Assembly: GCF_030929555.1 (NCBI RefSeq)
Contig: NZ_JAVFVT010000029.1
Span: 1 to 64,000 of the forward strand
Direction of reading: 5' to 3'
Length of the DNA stretch: 64,000 nt
DNA from: Paenibacillus sp. LHD-117
GTDB taxonomy: Bacteria > Bacillota > Bacilli > Paenibacillales > Paenibacillaceae
Under the pieces are notes generated by a model. That model was not told the origin of the DNA. It saw only the letters and a list, made by a program, of their open reading frames with translations, and searched no databases. A program made the translations under genes and the position numbers. Every line of letters begins with the position of its first letter. Within the stretch, counting starts at the first letter, position 1. Below, in pieces: positions 44,216 through 53,811 of the stretch.

Positions 44216-44254
44216 CGAACAATTGTGTAGACACCTGCGCAATTGTTCGTTTTT
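44216..44254 (+). terminator. dnaB terminator
   Basis: Perfect stem CGAACAATTG / CAATTGTTCG with a 14-nt loop and TTTTT, starting 6 bp after the dnaB stop. Confidence 0.9.
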
Positions 44255-44257
44255 CGT

Positions 44258-44286
44258 TTGACTTCTGATAGGCTGACTGCTAAACT
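44258..44286 (+). promoter_or_regulatory. Putative purA promoter
   Basis: -35 TTGACT (44258-44263), 17-bp spacer, -10 TAAACT (44281-44286). Transcripts would carry a leader of about 310 nt that includes the MITE-like element at 44325-44530. Confidence 0.6.
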
Positions 44287-44324
44287 AATAATGCTGTCTT
44301 CTGGCTATTGCCGCAATAGAGGAT

Positions 44325-44530
44325 GTTCAAAAAAGCCGCTTTTGATCACGAAGCTTAACAAGAAGCTTATTCGACTTCGAATCTTGAACTCAGCCGGAAC
44401 AAGCGTATGCTTTCGAAGTATGTTTCCTCCGGAAACATTGCAGGTGCTCACGTAGCTCCACTACGCTCCGCTCCTCAGTTCTCGGCTTCGTCCAACCTTC
44501 TTGGTGCTGAAAACCGGATTTTTTTAACTC
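44325..44530. mobile_element. MITE-like element with imperfect terminal inverted repeats
   Basis: The ends GTTCAAAAAAGCCGCTTTTG... (44325-44349) and the reverse complement of 44504-44530 match at 20 of 25 aligned positions. The 206-bp interior is rich in short inverted repeats (AAGCTTAACAAGAAGCTT; TTTCCTCCGGAAA) and has no convincing open reading frame. No second copy lies in the window, so mobility is inferred from structure only. It separates the purA promoter from purA. Confidence 0.5.
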
Positions 44531-44604
44531 GAATTTATGGCTTTTTGCGGCCGCCGAATGACGGTAATTTTCGATGTCTATGCGCATCGGACGGGGGTAT
44601 GATT

Positions 44605-45891
44605 ATGTCTACGGTTGTTGTTGTCGGTACGCAGTGGGGAGACGAAGGGAAAGGCAAAATCACCGACTTCCTGGCAGAGGGAGCCGACGTTGTTGCTCGT
44701 TACCAAGGAGGAAACAACGCCGGGCACACCATTCTCATCGACAATAAGAAGTACAAATTAACGATGATTCCATCCGGTATTTTCAATCACGATAAAACTT
44801 GCGTCATCGGCAATGGCATGGTAATTAATCCATCGGCGCTGATCGACGAAATTAACTATATTCACGATAACGGTTTCTCGACGACGAATCTGAAGATCAG
44901 CGACCGCGCGCATGTCATCATGCCGTATCACCTGGTACTCGACGCGCTCGAGGAAGACCGCAAGGGCGACAACAAGATCGGCACGACGCGCAAGGGAATC
45001 GGTCCTTGCTACATGGACAAAGCGGCGCGCAACGGCATCCGGATCAGCGACCTAATGGACGCCGAGGAGTTCGAAGCACGCGTGCGCAGCGTTATTGTCG
45101 AGAAGAACAACCTGATCAAGCAAGTGTACGGCGGAGAACCGCTTGACGCGGACGGGATCGTCAAAGACTACCTTGGTTACGCGGAAGTGCTTCGTCCGTA
45201 CGTGACGGACACGTCCGTCGTGCTGAACGACGCGATCGACGAAGGCAAGAAAGTGCTGTTCGAAGGCGCGCAAGGCGTCATGCTCGACATCGACCAAGGC
45301 ACGTATCCGTTCGTTACGTCCTCCAACCCTTCGGCCGGCGGCGTATGTATCGGATCCGGCGTAGGCCCATCCAAGATCCAGCAAGTCATCGGCGTAGCCA
45401 AAGCGTACACGACACGCGTAGGCGACGGTCCGTTCCCGACGGAGCAAGATAACGAGATCGGCCAACTGATCCGCGACAAAGGCCATGAGTACGGCACGGT
45501 CACGGGCCGTCCACGCCGCGTAGGCTGGTTCGACACGGTCGTCGTCCGCCACGCGCGCCGTGTTAGCGGCATTACGGGCCTGTCCCTCAATTCGCTTGAC
45601 GTATTGACGGGGCTGGACACGGTGAAGATCTGCACGGGCTACAAATACCGCGGAGAAATTATCGAGCATTACCCGGCAAGCCTGAAGACGCTGGCGGAAT
45701 GCGAAGCGGTATACGAGGAATACCCGGGCTGGAGCGAGGATATCTCGGGCGCGAAGAAGTTGGAGGATCTGCCCGCGAATACGCTTAGCTACCTAAACCG
45801 CATCTCTGAACTGACGGGCATCCCGATCGCGATCTTCTCGGTCGGCCGCAACCGCGAGCAGACGAACCCGGTTCGTCCGATCTACGAATAG
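44605..45891 (+). CDS. purA: Adenylosuccinate synthetase
   Basis: 428 residues. It catalyses the GTP-dependent joining of IMP and aspartate, the first step of AMP synthesis from IMP. The N-terminal P-loop VVGTQWGDEGKGKITD and the conserved GNGMVINPS, RKGIGPCYMDKAARN and FEGAQGVMLDIDQGTYP stretches are intact. The ATG at 44605 follows GGGGGT; a much longer upstream frame reads through the MITE-like element and is not real. Confidence 0.97.
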   Translation: MSTVVVVGTQWGDEGKGKITDFLAEGADVVARYQGGNNAGHTILIDNKKYKLTMIPSGIFNHDKTCVIGNGMVINPSALIDEINYIHDNGFSTTNLKISDRAHVIMPYHLVLDALEEDRKGDNKIGTTRKGIGPCYMDKAARNGIRISDLMDAEEFEARVRSVIVEKNNLIKQVYGGEPLDADGIVKDYLGYAEVLRPYVTDTSVVLNDAIDEGKKVLFEGAQGVMLDIDQGTYPFVTSSNPSAGGVCIGSGVGPSKIQQVIGVAKAYTTRVGDGPFPTEQDNEIGQLIRDKGHEYGTVTGRPRRVGWFDTVVVRHARRVSGITGLSLNSLDVLTGLDTVKICTGYKYRGEIIEHYPASLKTLAECEAVYEEYPGWSEDISGAKKLEDLPANTLSYLNRISELTGIPIAIFSVGRNREQTNPVRPIYE

Positions 45892-45905
45892 GAAAAATGA
45901 CATAC

Positions 45906-45953
45906 GAGCCATTGGCCGGAGTGTAAGACGCTCTCGCCGATGGCTCTTTTTTT
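45906..45953 (+). terminator. purA terminator
   Basis: Stem GAGCCATTGGC / GCCGATGGCTC (one mismatch) followed by TTTTTTT, 15 bp after the purA stop. Confidence 0.88.
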
Positions 45954-46056
45954 CGCCTAAGAGAATGTCCTCTCTCAACCTTGACCATAATGATAGATAA
46001 CGGCGATTGCTTACGAGGGTAGGTTTGCCCTGCAATCATGATGGGAGTTGAGGGAT

Positions 46057-46773
46057 ATGTTAAGAGGAATTGCGTGGATCGCGAAGCTGGTGGCCGCGGG
46101 ATTGATCATCAGCTTCTTGTCGATATGGACGACGGGATATATCGTGACGAGCTACGTCGAATCGGTGCTCAAGCAATTCGAGCTGCCGATCGAAGTCCCC
46201 CCGATGGCGATGTCGGGCGTATGGGGCAAGCTGTGGGGCTCCGACCCGCTTATGACTGGCGGCGCGACCGTCGACGAAGACGAGGGGAATGCGCCGGATA
46301 AGGGCAACGGTTCAGCCGATGGAGCGGGCAACAAGGCGGAGCCCGATGCGGAGGAGGCATTCGGCCAGACCGAGCAGCCGCCGCTGACGGATATCGGCAT
46401 AGGCGGAGGCAGCGAGGCAGGCGGAGGAGCGGAAGCGCCAGGGGGCGGTACGGAAGTGCAGGAAGGCGTTGCGGGCGCCGGAACGAACGGAGAAGCGGGC
46501 GGTACGGAAGGAACCGGCGGGATCGATGGTACGGAGACGGCGGTCACGGAAGGCGAATTGACGGAGACGAAGGATAAGATGAGCGAGGAAGACAAGAACA
46601 AACTGTTCGAAATGCTGTTGACGAAGCTGCCTCAGGAATCGATGCAGCAGATCTCCGCCTATATGGAAGAAGGGCTTACGGAACAGGAATTGACCAACAT
46701 TCAACAGATTATGGCACAGCATCTCGACAAGGAAGAATACGAGAGTATGATGGATATTCTGAAAAAATATTAA
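46057..46773 (+). CDS. Hypothetical membrane-anchored protein with low-complexity linker
   Basis: 238 residues. One N-terminal membrane helix (LVAAGLIISFLSIWTTGYIV). Residues about 70-165 form a Gly/Ala/Glu/Thr-rich disordered linker, and a helical C-terminal domain (about 180-238, EDKNKLFEMLLTKLPQESMQ ... KEEYESMMDILKKY) follows. I do not recognise the family. The start was set at ATG 46057, nine nt after GGGAG; a TTG at 46048 is possible. The product is probably exported with a soluble C-terminal domain. Confidence 0.75.
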   Translation: MLRGIAWIAKLVAAGLIISFLSIWTTGYIVTSYVESVLKQFELPIEVPPMAMSGVWGKLWGSDPLMTGGATVDEDEGNAPDKGNGSADGAGNKAEPDAEEAFGQTEQPPLTDIGIGGGSEAGGGAEAPGGGTEVQEGVAGAGTNGEAGGTEGTGGIDGTETAVTEGELTETKDKMSEEDKNKLFEMLLTKLPQESMQQISAYMEEGLTEQELTNIQQIMAQHLDKEEYESMMDILKKY

Positions 46774-46828
46774 TATTACGTTATGATGGCAACGGTTGCC
46801 CCTTTTGTTAGGCTTGTGTTAAAGTATT

Positions 46829-46865
46829 AGGCGAGTGATCCGACGGGAACATTCGCCTTTTTTTT
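46829..46865 (+). terminator. Terminator between the hypothetical gene and the M23 gene
   Basis: Stem AGGCGA(GTG) / (CAT)TCGCCT followed by eight T residues. It lies 52 bp before the M23 gene, whose promoter I could not place with confidence. Confidence 0.75.
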
Positions 46866-46916
46866 CATTGTCGGAACACACAAATCTCTCAGAAGCGATG
46901 CGAAAAGGAGACTATC

Positions 46917-48509
46917 ATGACCGGTTTCAGGGACATGAGTCGTATGAAGAAGGCATGGGAACAAGCAACCCGGTACTTTCGACATATAGGCTCACAAGGC
47001 TTGGACAGCAAGACCGAACAGCATGCCGCTGACGTGGTCGTTTCTACCCCATTCTGGCGGAAGAAATCGATTCAACTGATCGGTGGAGCGGCGATTCTGC
47101 TTACGGCAGCCGGCATTATCGGTTACCAGCAATACTCGCAGTACGTAGAACGGAACACATTCGAATTCTATCACGTATATATGGACGGCGTTGAAGTAGG
47201 AACGGTAGGCACGCAAGAGGAAGTCGAACAATGGATCGCGTCGAAGACGCAAGAGGTCCAGCAAGCAAACCCAGAAGTGAACATGGAGCTAGACACTGGC
47301 GAGATTACATACGCAAGTGACCAAGCATTCAAGGCCGTCCCCGAGACGGAAGCTACGCTGGTGAAGCTGGCGAGCCAAGTCACTTCACATGCCGTCGGCG
47401 TGGAAGTCGTTATCGACGGCAACGTGATCGGCATCGTGAAGGACCAGGCAACCGCCGATAGCATCCTGGCCCGGGTACAGAGCAAGTACGCGCCGGAGCT
47501 GGCCGCGGCGTCGAAGAAGGAAGGCAAGACGGTCACGACGTTGTCGTATGACAATAACGGAAAGTCCGAGAGTGCGGAATCGAAGTCCGCGCCCGATCTG
47601 ACGAAACCAGGCCGTGTCGTCACAGATGTCGAATTCGTGGAAGAAGTCGAAATCGCGGAGGTCGAAACGGATCCTTCGAAGATTGCCGACGCCGAAGCGA
47701 TCTACAAGAAGATCGTGACGGGCAGCACGAAGCCGACGAAATACGTCGTGCAGGAAGGCGACTGCGTCGGCTGCATTGCGCAGAAGTTCGGGATTACCTC
47801 CGACTTCATCCGCCAGAACAATTCTTGGATCAAGGACGACAAAATTACGATCGGCGACGAGCTGGATCTGACGGTATTGCTGCCGGAGCTGACGGTTCTA
47901 ACGACCGAGAATCTAGTGGAGCTGGAGAAGATCGCCGCTCCCGTCGAATACGTGAAGAACGCCAAGATGAGAGTCGGCGAGTCGAAGACGATCACGCAAG
48001 GCGTCGAAGGCGAACAACGTTTAACCTATCGCATCGAGAAGGAGAACGGTTACGTCGTCACGGAAGAGCTGGTGAACAAGGAAGTGCTGAAGGAACCGGT
48101 CACTACCGTAATCGAGAAGGGAACGATGGTCGTTCTCGGCGAAGGTACGGGACGGTTCAGCTGGCCGGTATCCGGCGCCCGCCTGACGAGCAAGTTCGGT
48201 TCCCGTTGGGGCCGCAGCCACAACGGCATCGACATGATCGGCGGCAAGACGATCAAGGCTGCGGACAACGGCATCGTCGAATTCGTCGGCACCAAGGAAG
48301 GCCTTGGCAAATGCATTATTATTAACCACCAGAACGGCTATAAGACGGTCTACGGCCATCTGAGCTCCTACAAGGTGAGCAAAGGCGACAAGGTCGAGAA
48401 GGGCGATAGCATCGGAGTAATGGGCAATACGGGCAATTCCACGGGGACGCATCTCCATTTCGAAGTACACAAAAACGGCGTCATGCAGAATCCCCTGAAG
48501 TACTTATAA
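46917..48509 (+). CDS. M23 family peptidoglycan endopeptidase with LysM and G5 domains
   Basis: 530 residues. One membrane helix near 58-77 (SIQLIGGAAILLTAAGIIGY), a long extracellular region, a LysM domain (KYVVQEGDCVGCIAQKFGIT, near 277-325), a G5 domain (ENGYVVTEELVNKEVLKEP), and a C-terminal LytM/M23 zinc peptidase domain. Zinc ligands are in HNGIDM and HLHFEV. It probably cleaves peptide cross-links during growth; the next operon (wal) controls such enzymes in Bacillus. Start ATG follows AAAAGGAG. Confidence 0.93.
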   Translation: MTGFRDMSRMKKAWEQATRYFRHIGSQGLDSKTEQHAADVVVSTPFWRKKSIQLIGGAAILLTAAGIIGYQQYSQYVERNTFEFYHVYMDGVEVGTVGTQEEVEQWIASKTQEVQQANPEVNMELDTGEITYASDQAFKAVPETEATLVKLASQVTSHAVGVEVVIDGNVIGIVKDQATADSILARVQSKYAPELAAASKKEGKTVTTLSYDNNGKSESAESKSAPDLTKPGRVVTDVEFVEEVEIAEVETDPSKIADAEAIYKKIVTGSTKPTKYVVQEGDCVGCIAQKFGITSDFIRQNNSWIKDDKITIGDELDLTVLLPELTVLTTENLVELEKIAAPVEYVKNAKMRVGESKTITQGVEGEQRLTYRIEKENGYVVTEELVNKEVLKEPVTTVIEKGTMVVLGEGTGRFSWPVSGARLTSKFGSRWGRSHNGIDMIGGKTIKAADNGIVEFVGTKEGLGKCIIINHQNGYKTVYGHLSSYKVSKGDKVEKGDSIGVMGNTGNSTGTHLHFEVHKNGVMQNPLKYL

Positions 48510-48537
48510 TTTACGATTATCCAATTGGCTTATATTT

Positions 48538-48578
48538 GAAGCATCTAGGGATGATTTCCCGAGGTGCTTCTTTTATTT
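48538..48578 (+). terminator. Terminator of the M23 gene
   Basis: Stem GAAGCATCTAGGGA / TCCCGAGGTGCTTC with mismatches, then TTTTATTTT. Located 29 bp after the stop and before the wal operon. Confidence 0.8.
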
Positions 48579-48728
48579 TAGACGTGGATCGGCAGGGGAT
48601 AGTTGCGAGGGAGATTAAGGATGACATCGCTCTAATTTCCAGCCCGAAGGCAATTTCATTGTGAATGCGGCCCCGTCGTATGTTAAGATAAAAGAAAACC
48701 AATTGGACTAGCGACGGGCGGTGTAACG

Positions 48729-49487
48729 ATGCACGGTAAAATTTTGGTGGTCGATGACGAACAGCCGATTGCGGATATATTGAAGTTTAATCTGGAGAAG
48801 GAAGGGCATCAGGTGATCTGCGCCTTCGACGGCGGTGAAGCGGTGAGGCTAGCGTTCGAGGAGCAGCCGGATCTTATCCTGCTCGACTTGATGCTGCCCG
48901 TGAAGGACGGTATGGACGTGTGCCGCGAGGTGCGCTCGAAGCTGAACATGCCAATCATTATGTTGACGGCGAAGGACACGGAAATCGACAAGGTGCTCGG
49001 ACTGGAGCTTGGGGCTGACGATTACGTGACGAAGCCGTTCAGCACGAGGGAGCTGCTTGCCCGCGTGAAGGCCCATTTGCGACGCCAGACGAAGAGCGCC
49101 CAGCTGCCCGAGATTGGAGCGGCGGCGGAGGAAACCGCCCAGGACCCGCATGCGGAGCAGCAGGGGCTTAAGCTGTTCAACCTGTTCATCGATACGGACA
49201 TGTATGTCGTCTACAAGAACGGTGAACCGCTCGACCTGACGCATCGCGAATTCGAGCTCGTTCATTACATGGCGCGCAACAGCGGCAAGGTCATGACGCG
49301 CGAGCATTTGCTTCAGGCGGTATGGGGGTTCGAATACTTCGGCGACGTGCGTACGGTCGACGTGACGATCAGGCGTCTGCGCGAGAAGATCGAGGATGAT
49401 CCCAGCCGTCCGGAATACATTATGACGAGGCGCGGTCTCGGGTATATGATGCGTAATCCGAAGTCGGGAGGTTTCGGGTACGGATGA
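48729..49487 (+). CDS. walR: Response regulator WalR (YycF)
   Basis: 252 residues, OmpR/PhoB type. The receiver domain has Asp9-Asp10, phospho-acceptor Asp53 (LILLDLMLPVKDG) and Lys in TKPF. The winged-helix DNA-binding domain is complete (EHLLQAVWGFEYFGDVRTVD). WalR is the essential regulator of peptidoglycan hydrolases. The linker between domains (about 125-150, rich in Ala/Glu/Gln) is longer than in B. subtilis. A possible promoter TTGTGA...TAAGAT (48659-48689) has a 19-bp spacer. The stop overlaps walK. Confidence 0.96.
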   Translation: MHGKILVVDDEQPIADILKFNLEKEGHQVICAFDGGEAVRLAFEEQPDLILLDLMLPVKDGMDVCREVRSKLNMPIIMLTAKDTEIDKVLGLELGADDYVTKPFSTRELLARVKAHLRRQTKSAQLPEIGAAAEETAQDPHAEQQGLKLFNLFIDTDMYVVYKNGEPLDLTHREFELVHYMARNSGKVMTREHLLQAVWGFEYFGDVRTVDVTIRRLREKIEDDPSRPEYIMTRRGLGYMMRNPKSGGFGYG

Positions 49488-51334
49488 AGGGTCGAAGCTT
49501 CTTCCGGACGATTCAGGTTAAGCTGGTCATTATTTATTTGCTGCTGATCCTCGTGGCGATGCAGCTTATCGGCGTTTATTTCATCAGCACGGTGAAGAAT
49601 TCGCTTAATACGAGCTTTACGAATAACTTGAAGGAGCAGGCCAACATTCTGGCAGAATTCGCCGCGCAGAGCCTGCTTCCGAATCAAGAGGGCGACGGCG
49701 ACTCCCCCGACAACACGACAGAGGACCTGAATCTGGTGGTGCGCAACCTGTTCAGCATCAGCGGCGCCGAAGTTCAGGTGCTCGATGCGAACGGGAAAGT
49801 CGTCGCGACTTCGCTTCAGGTCCATCAGTCGTATATCGGGCAGAAGAACAAGTCGCTTGCGGTTAGCCGCGCGCTCCAGAATATTCCGGACAACGAAGAG
49901 GAAATTATCGATGAAGACAATACGCGCAAGAAGATGATCGCGCTGCCCGTCACGCATAACGACAAGGTGGTCGGGGCGGTATACGTCGTGGCTTCCATGA
50001 CGGAGCTGTATGTCACGGTGAACCGGGTCAACCAAATCTTCTTCTCCGGTACGCTGATCGCGCTTGGTCTCACGGGCGTGCTCGGCATATTGCTCGCGCA
50101 TACGATTACGAATCCGATTCAAGGCTTAACGCGCCAGGCGGAGGCCGTCGCGGACGGCCGATTCGATCTCAAGGCGCCGGTGCACGGCGACGACGAGATC
50201 GGACGGCTCAGCATGGCGTTCAACGACATGACGATCCGGCTGAAGGAAGCGCTCTCGGTCAACGAAGAAGAGAACGAGAAGCTTGTCTCCGTCTTGTCCA
50301 ACATGAGCGACGGCGTCGTGGCGGCGGACGAACGGGGCGTCATTATCGTCTGGAACCGCCGCGCGCTGGAGCTGCTGGAGGTGGAGACGTTCCAAGGGGC
50401 GCAGCTGTCGGAGCTGCTCGGCCTCTCGCAGGACAAGCTGTCCGAGCTGGAGCAAGGCCGCGGACAGACGATTCTGCTGACGCGGGAGCCGCATGAAGGC
50501 GGCGATGCGGGCGATGTCGCAGGCTTCATGCTGAAGGTGACGTTTACGCCAATCCACCGGAGGGACAAGGGCATCACGGGTACGATCGCGGTTCTGCAAG
50601 ACGTAACGGAGCAGGAGAAGCTGGAGCAATCCCGCCGCCAATTCGTCGCGAACGTCTCGCATGAGCTTCGCACGCCGCTGACGACGATCAAAAGTTATGC
50701 CGAGGCGCTGGGAGACGGCGCGCTGGAGGAGCGGGAGCTGTCGACGAGATTCGTGGGCGTTATCAGCAACGAGACCGAGCGGATGATTCGGCTCGTGACG
50801 GATCTGCTCCATCTGTCCCGTCTCGATTCGAACCAAGCGCCGCTTCGCCGCAGACAAACGAATATTCTGGAGATGCTGGACGAGGTGGCGGACCGGTTCT
50901 CCTTCCAGCTGCGGCAGAAGTCGATCTCGGCAACCGTCGGCGTGGAGCGGGGACTGAAGAACGCGTGGCTTGACCGTGACCAGATCGACCAAGTGCTCGA
51001 CAACTTAATGTCGAATGCGATCAAATATACGCTGGACGGCGGGCGAATTGGCTTGACGGCGCGGCGAACGGCGGATGCCTCCTCGCTTGAGATCAGCGTG
51101 AAGGATACCGGCATCGGCATTCCGAAGAAGGATCTGACGCGTATCTTCGACAGATTCTACCGCGTCGACAAAGCGAGATCCCGCAATATGGGCGGCACGG
51201 GTCTAGGCCTGTCGATTGCCCGGGAAATCGTGAAGGCGCATGGAGGGACGATTGCGCTATATTCGGAGCTGAATGAGGGAACGACGGTTACGTTCACGCT
51301 TCCTCTGCTGAAGGAAGGAGGCGAGCTCGAATGA
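49484..51334 (+). CDS. walK: Sensor histidine kinase WalK (YycG)
   Basis: 616 residues, close to B. subtilis WalK. Two membrane helices (about 12-34 and 183-205) flank an extracellular sensor domain; HAMP (about 206-258), PAS (about 265-365), and HisKA with the phospho-acceptor His393 in NVSHELRTPLTT follow. The ATPase domain shows DNLMSNAIKYT, DTGIGIPKKDL and GGTGLGLSI. The start overlaps walR (ATGA), and its end overlaps walH. Confidence 0.96.
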   Translation: MKGRSFFRTIQVKLVIIYLLLILVAMQLIGVYFISTVKNSLNTSFTNNLKEQANILAEFAAQSLLPNQEGDGDSPDNTTEDLNLVVRNLFSISGAEVQVLDANGKVVATSLQVHQSYIGQKNKSLAVSRALQNIPDNEEEIIDEDNTRKKMIALPVTHNDKVVGAVYVVASMTELYVTVNRVNQIFFSGTLIALGLTGVLGILLAHTITNPIQGLTRQAEAVADGRFDLKAPVHGDDEIGRLSMAFNDMTIRLKEALSVNEEENEKLVSVLSNMSDGVVAADERGVIIVWNRRALELLEVETFQGAQLSELLGLSQDKLSELEQGRGQTILLTREPHEGGDAGDVAGFMLKVTFTPIHRRDKGITGTIAVLQDVTEQEKLEQSRRQFVANVSHELRTPLTTIKSYAEALGDGALEERELSTRFVGVISNETERMIRLVTDLLHLSRLDSNQAPLRRRQTNILEMLDEVADRFSFQLRQKSISATVGVERGLKNAWLDRDQIDQVLDNLMSNAIKYTLDGGRIGLTARRTADASSLEISVKDTGIGIPKKDLTRIFDRFYRVDKARSRNMGGTGLGLSIAREIVKAHGGTIALYSELNEGTTVTFTLPLLKEGGELE

Positions 51335-52899
51335 TGGAACGAATGAAGACGGGCGTATTGATTGCGCTTGTCGCGCTCAGCTTATTGCAGAGCTACTTGC
51401 TTGCCTATAGCATGCCTGGCCTAGGAGCGACGGTAAGAAGCGATCAGGATTACGTGAACGCGGAGCCGCTCGGGACCTCCTCCCATGTGGAGAATACGAT
51501 TTTCCCCGAGGAATTGATCATCCATATGGGCGGCGACAAACATACGGTCATCTATCCGAACACGCAATTCTACGAAATGATTCTCGAACAGCGGCTGATG
51601 GGCCGCGAGTTCAAGGGGTTCCAGCGGGGCCCGATCACGCTGCTCGATTGGAACGAAGTGCGGAAGAACGATATCGGGATCGAGCTTCGGTTCGGCAACG
51701 GGATAGCCGTCGACCTGCTGCAGAAGCTGCTGAAGCTGGAGGGCGATCTGCTGTTCCTGAACGATAAAATCGACCGCATCTGGATCTTCAAGACGACGGA
51801 GACGGAAGAGATCCGTACGTTCTTCTTCAGCAGCGAAGACGGCATCGTCTACGAATCGGTGCGCGCGGACTTGACCGTCCGCGACGTACAGGATTACGTC
51901 GGTTTCGGGCAGCATCTGCCGAATTACCGGATGACGGATGACGGACTGTACGTGCCGAAGGAGCCGCTGCAAGCGAAGGAAATGGTGTTCCCTTACGAGA
52001 TGTATTCGCCGGAGCAGATGCAGCGCAGCTTGTTCTTCGATCCGAGCACGACGAGGGCCATCGTCGACCGAAGCGGCGCACAGATCTTCACAGATGGGAA
52101 GCGCGGATTGAAGGTCGAGCAGAACGGCCTATGGATTAACTACACGAATCCGGCCGCGACGCAAAGCAATGAAGTGATGCTGAGCGAGAATGTGTACGCT
52201 TCGGTCGACTTCGTGAATCAGAACGGCGGCTGGGATGGCGTGCATGCGCTGATCGGCTCCGCGGCGGATGAAGAGGCGAAGCTAGTGACGTTCCGTAAAT
52301 ATTTGGAGCAATACCCGGTCATGATCGACGGTCCGTTCAAGTACGGTTATATCCAGCTGACGCTTCAGCAAGGCGACGTGACCGAATATTCCAGGTCGCT
52401 TATTACGCTCGGGGAACAGTCGGAGTCGCGGACGGTGCGGTGGCTGCCCGGAGGCGAAGCGCTGGAAGAGCGGCTGCAGCGGTATGCGCGGCGCGGGGAA
52501 GTGTCCGCCATGTTCCCGGCGCTGAAGGCAATACCGATGGAGAACAAGCGGCTGAGCTTCGAGCCCGTATGGGCGGTAAGGCTGTCCGACGGCACCGAGG
52601 AGGTGCTGGCCGAGGCTTATCCGGCAGGCTATACCCCTCCAGTTGAGACGCCGGCGAGCGGAGGCAACGTCGGGAACGATCCCGCTAGCGGCGGGGACGG
52701 CGAAGGCGGCGAAACCGCCGAGGGTCAAACCGGGGAGGAAACGGCTGTAGGCGGCGCAAGCGGCGAAACCACAGAGAATCAGACAGGTCTGGACACGACC
52801 GAAAGCGGCAGCGGGAATACCGCTTCTGTCGACACGAGGCTGGGCTCGGGATTAACCGGCGCGGTAGTCGAACGTTTCGGCAGTGCAGGCGATTTATAA
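51331..52899 (+). CDS. walH: WalK regulator WalH (YycH) with a low-complexity tail
   Basis: 522 residues, longer than the roughly 455 of B. subtilis YycH. An N-terminal membrane anchor (TGVLIALVALSLLQSYLLAY) is followed by the extracellular YycH domains. The C-terminal 75 residues are a Gly/Ser/Thr/Glu-rich low-complexity tail that accounts for the extra length. WalH with WalI modulates WalK in the membrane. It overlaps walK by 4 bp and ends at the family-2 repeat. Confidence 0.9.
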   Translation: MMERMKTGVLIALVALSLLQSYLLAYSMPGLGATVRSDQDYVNAEPLGTSSHVENTIFPEELIIHMGGDKHTVIYPNTQFYEMILEQRLMGREFKGFQRGPITLLDWNEVRKNDIGIELRFGNGIAVDLLQKLLKLEGDLLFLNDKIDRIWIFKTTETEEIRTFFFSSEDGIVYESVRADLTVRDVQDYVGFGQHLPNYRMTDDGLYVPKEPLQAKEMVFPYEMYSPEQMQRSLFFDPSTTRAIVDRSGAQIFTDGKRGLKVEQNGLWINYTNPAATQSNEVMLSENVYASVDFVNQNGGWDGVHALIGSAADEEAKLVTFRKYLEQYPVMIDGPFKYGYIQLTLQQGDVTEYSRSLITLGEQSESRTVRWLPGGEALEERLQRYARRGEVSAMFPALKAIPMENKRLSFEPVWAVRLSDGTEEVLAEAYPAGYTPPVETPASGGNVGNDPASGGDGEGGETAEGQTGEETAVGGASGETTENQTGLDTTESGSGNTASVDTRLGSGLTGAVVERFGSAGDL

Positions 52900-52995
52900 A
52901 AATATAAGAAAGTATAAGTTTTCTCTATACAGAGCTTATATTTCTCGGAATGAAACGCGCCGCGCCTCTAAGGACGTCGACAGCCGTTTCACCTT
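52900..52995 (+). repeat. 96-bp structured repeat, family 2, copy 2
   Basis: Aligned along its length to 12808-12903 and the reverse of 55463-55559. It begins one base after the walH stop codon and lies between walH and walI, inside the operon. Confidence 0.92.
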
Positions 52996-53038
52996 GGCAA
53001 TGGCGCAAGAAAGCGTATCGATATAGGAGGTGATGGGA

Positions 53039-53803
53039 TTGGATTGGGGCAGAGCGAAAAGCGTGTTGATCATCTCGTTCTTAATGCTGAACGTGTTGCT
53101 TGGTTATCAGCTATGGAGCGATATTCGGGAGCAGCTGAACGCGAACGTAAACTCGGCGGAGCTGCCGCAGGATAAAGTGCTGCTAATGCAGCAGAAGCGG
53201 ATTACGCTCTCGGCCAACCTGCCTTCCGACACGCCGAAGCTGGGCGACCTGACGTATCTGCTCCACTCCGATGTCCATCAGAAGTCTGGCCCGACGCAGC
53301 TGGAGACGCCGATCGACAGCTCGCTTATGTTTATTAACAAGGAAGAGTTGATCAAGGCGCTCGGCAGCGAGGTGCCGGAGCTGGAGCATTATGCGTACGA
53401 CCTGCATAACAGCAGGGAAGGCGTGTTCGTTCTCCATCGGATGGTCGACGGCCGCCCGATGTTCAACGCGAAGCTGGAGCTGTACAACAGCAATCTCAAA
53501 ATAACCGGCTTCCTGCAGGACCGAGTGGAGCTGATCGGCAGGGGCGAGGCAAAGCAGGTACTGCCCGCGGCGAAGATCGTGGCCAGCCTGATCGAGACGT
53601 ATTTGAAGGAAGGCTCCGTCATTACGGATATTCAGCTCGGCTACCATGGCCAAATTTTCGACTCGGAGAAACAGGTGTCGGCCCCATCCTGGCGCGTCAT
53701 GCTCGAGGACGGCAAAGTGTATTACGTGCACGCGATCAGCGGCGAAGTGGCGACGGACGGCACGGACGATGCGGAAGCGGGCGGCGGGAAAGCAGGCGGG
53801 TAG
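53039..53803 (+). CDS. walI: WalK regulator WalI (YycI)
   Basis: 254 residues starting MDWGRAKSVLIISFLMLNVLLG, the usual YycI N-terminus with one membrane anchor. The extracellular YycI domain follows, and the C-terminal tail is Gly/Ala-rich. The start is TTG, eight nt after AGGAGG; a GTG and ATG just upstream overlap that site. It follows walH after an intervening repeat element. Confidence 0.92.
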   Translation: MDWGRAKSVLIISFLMLNVLLGYQLWSDIREQLNANVNSAELPQDKVLLMQQKRITLSANLPSDTPKLGDLTYLLHSDVHQKSGPTQLETPIDSSLMFINKEELIKALGSEVPELEHYAYDLHNSREGVFVLHRMVDGRPMFNAKLELYNSNLKITGFLQDRVELIGRGEAKQVLPAAKIVASLIETYLKEGSVITDIQLGYHGQIFDSEKQVSAPSWRVMLEDGKVYYVHAISGEVATDGTDDAEAGGGKAGG

Positions 53804-53811
53804 CGGCAAGG

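Noticed and set aside
44407..44604. N-terminal extension of purA by 66 residues
   Set aside because: It lies in the MITE-like element and departs from the conserved PurA N-terminus.
46774..46916. Riboswitch ahead of the M23 peptidase gene
   Set aside because: The terminator hairpin is there, but the short upstream stretch shows no recognisable aptamer; simple termination of the preceding gene is enough.
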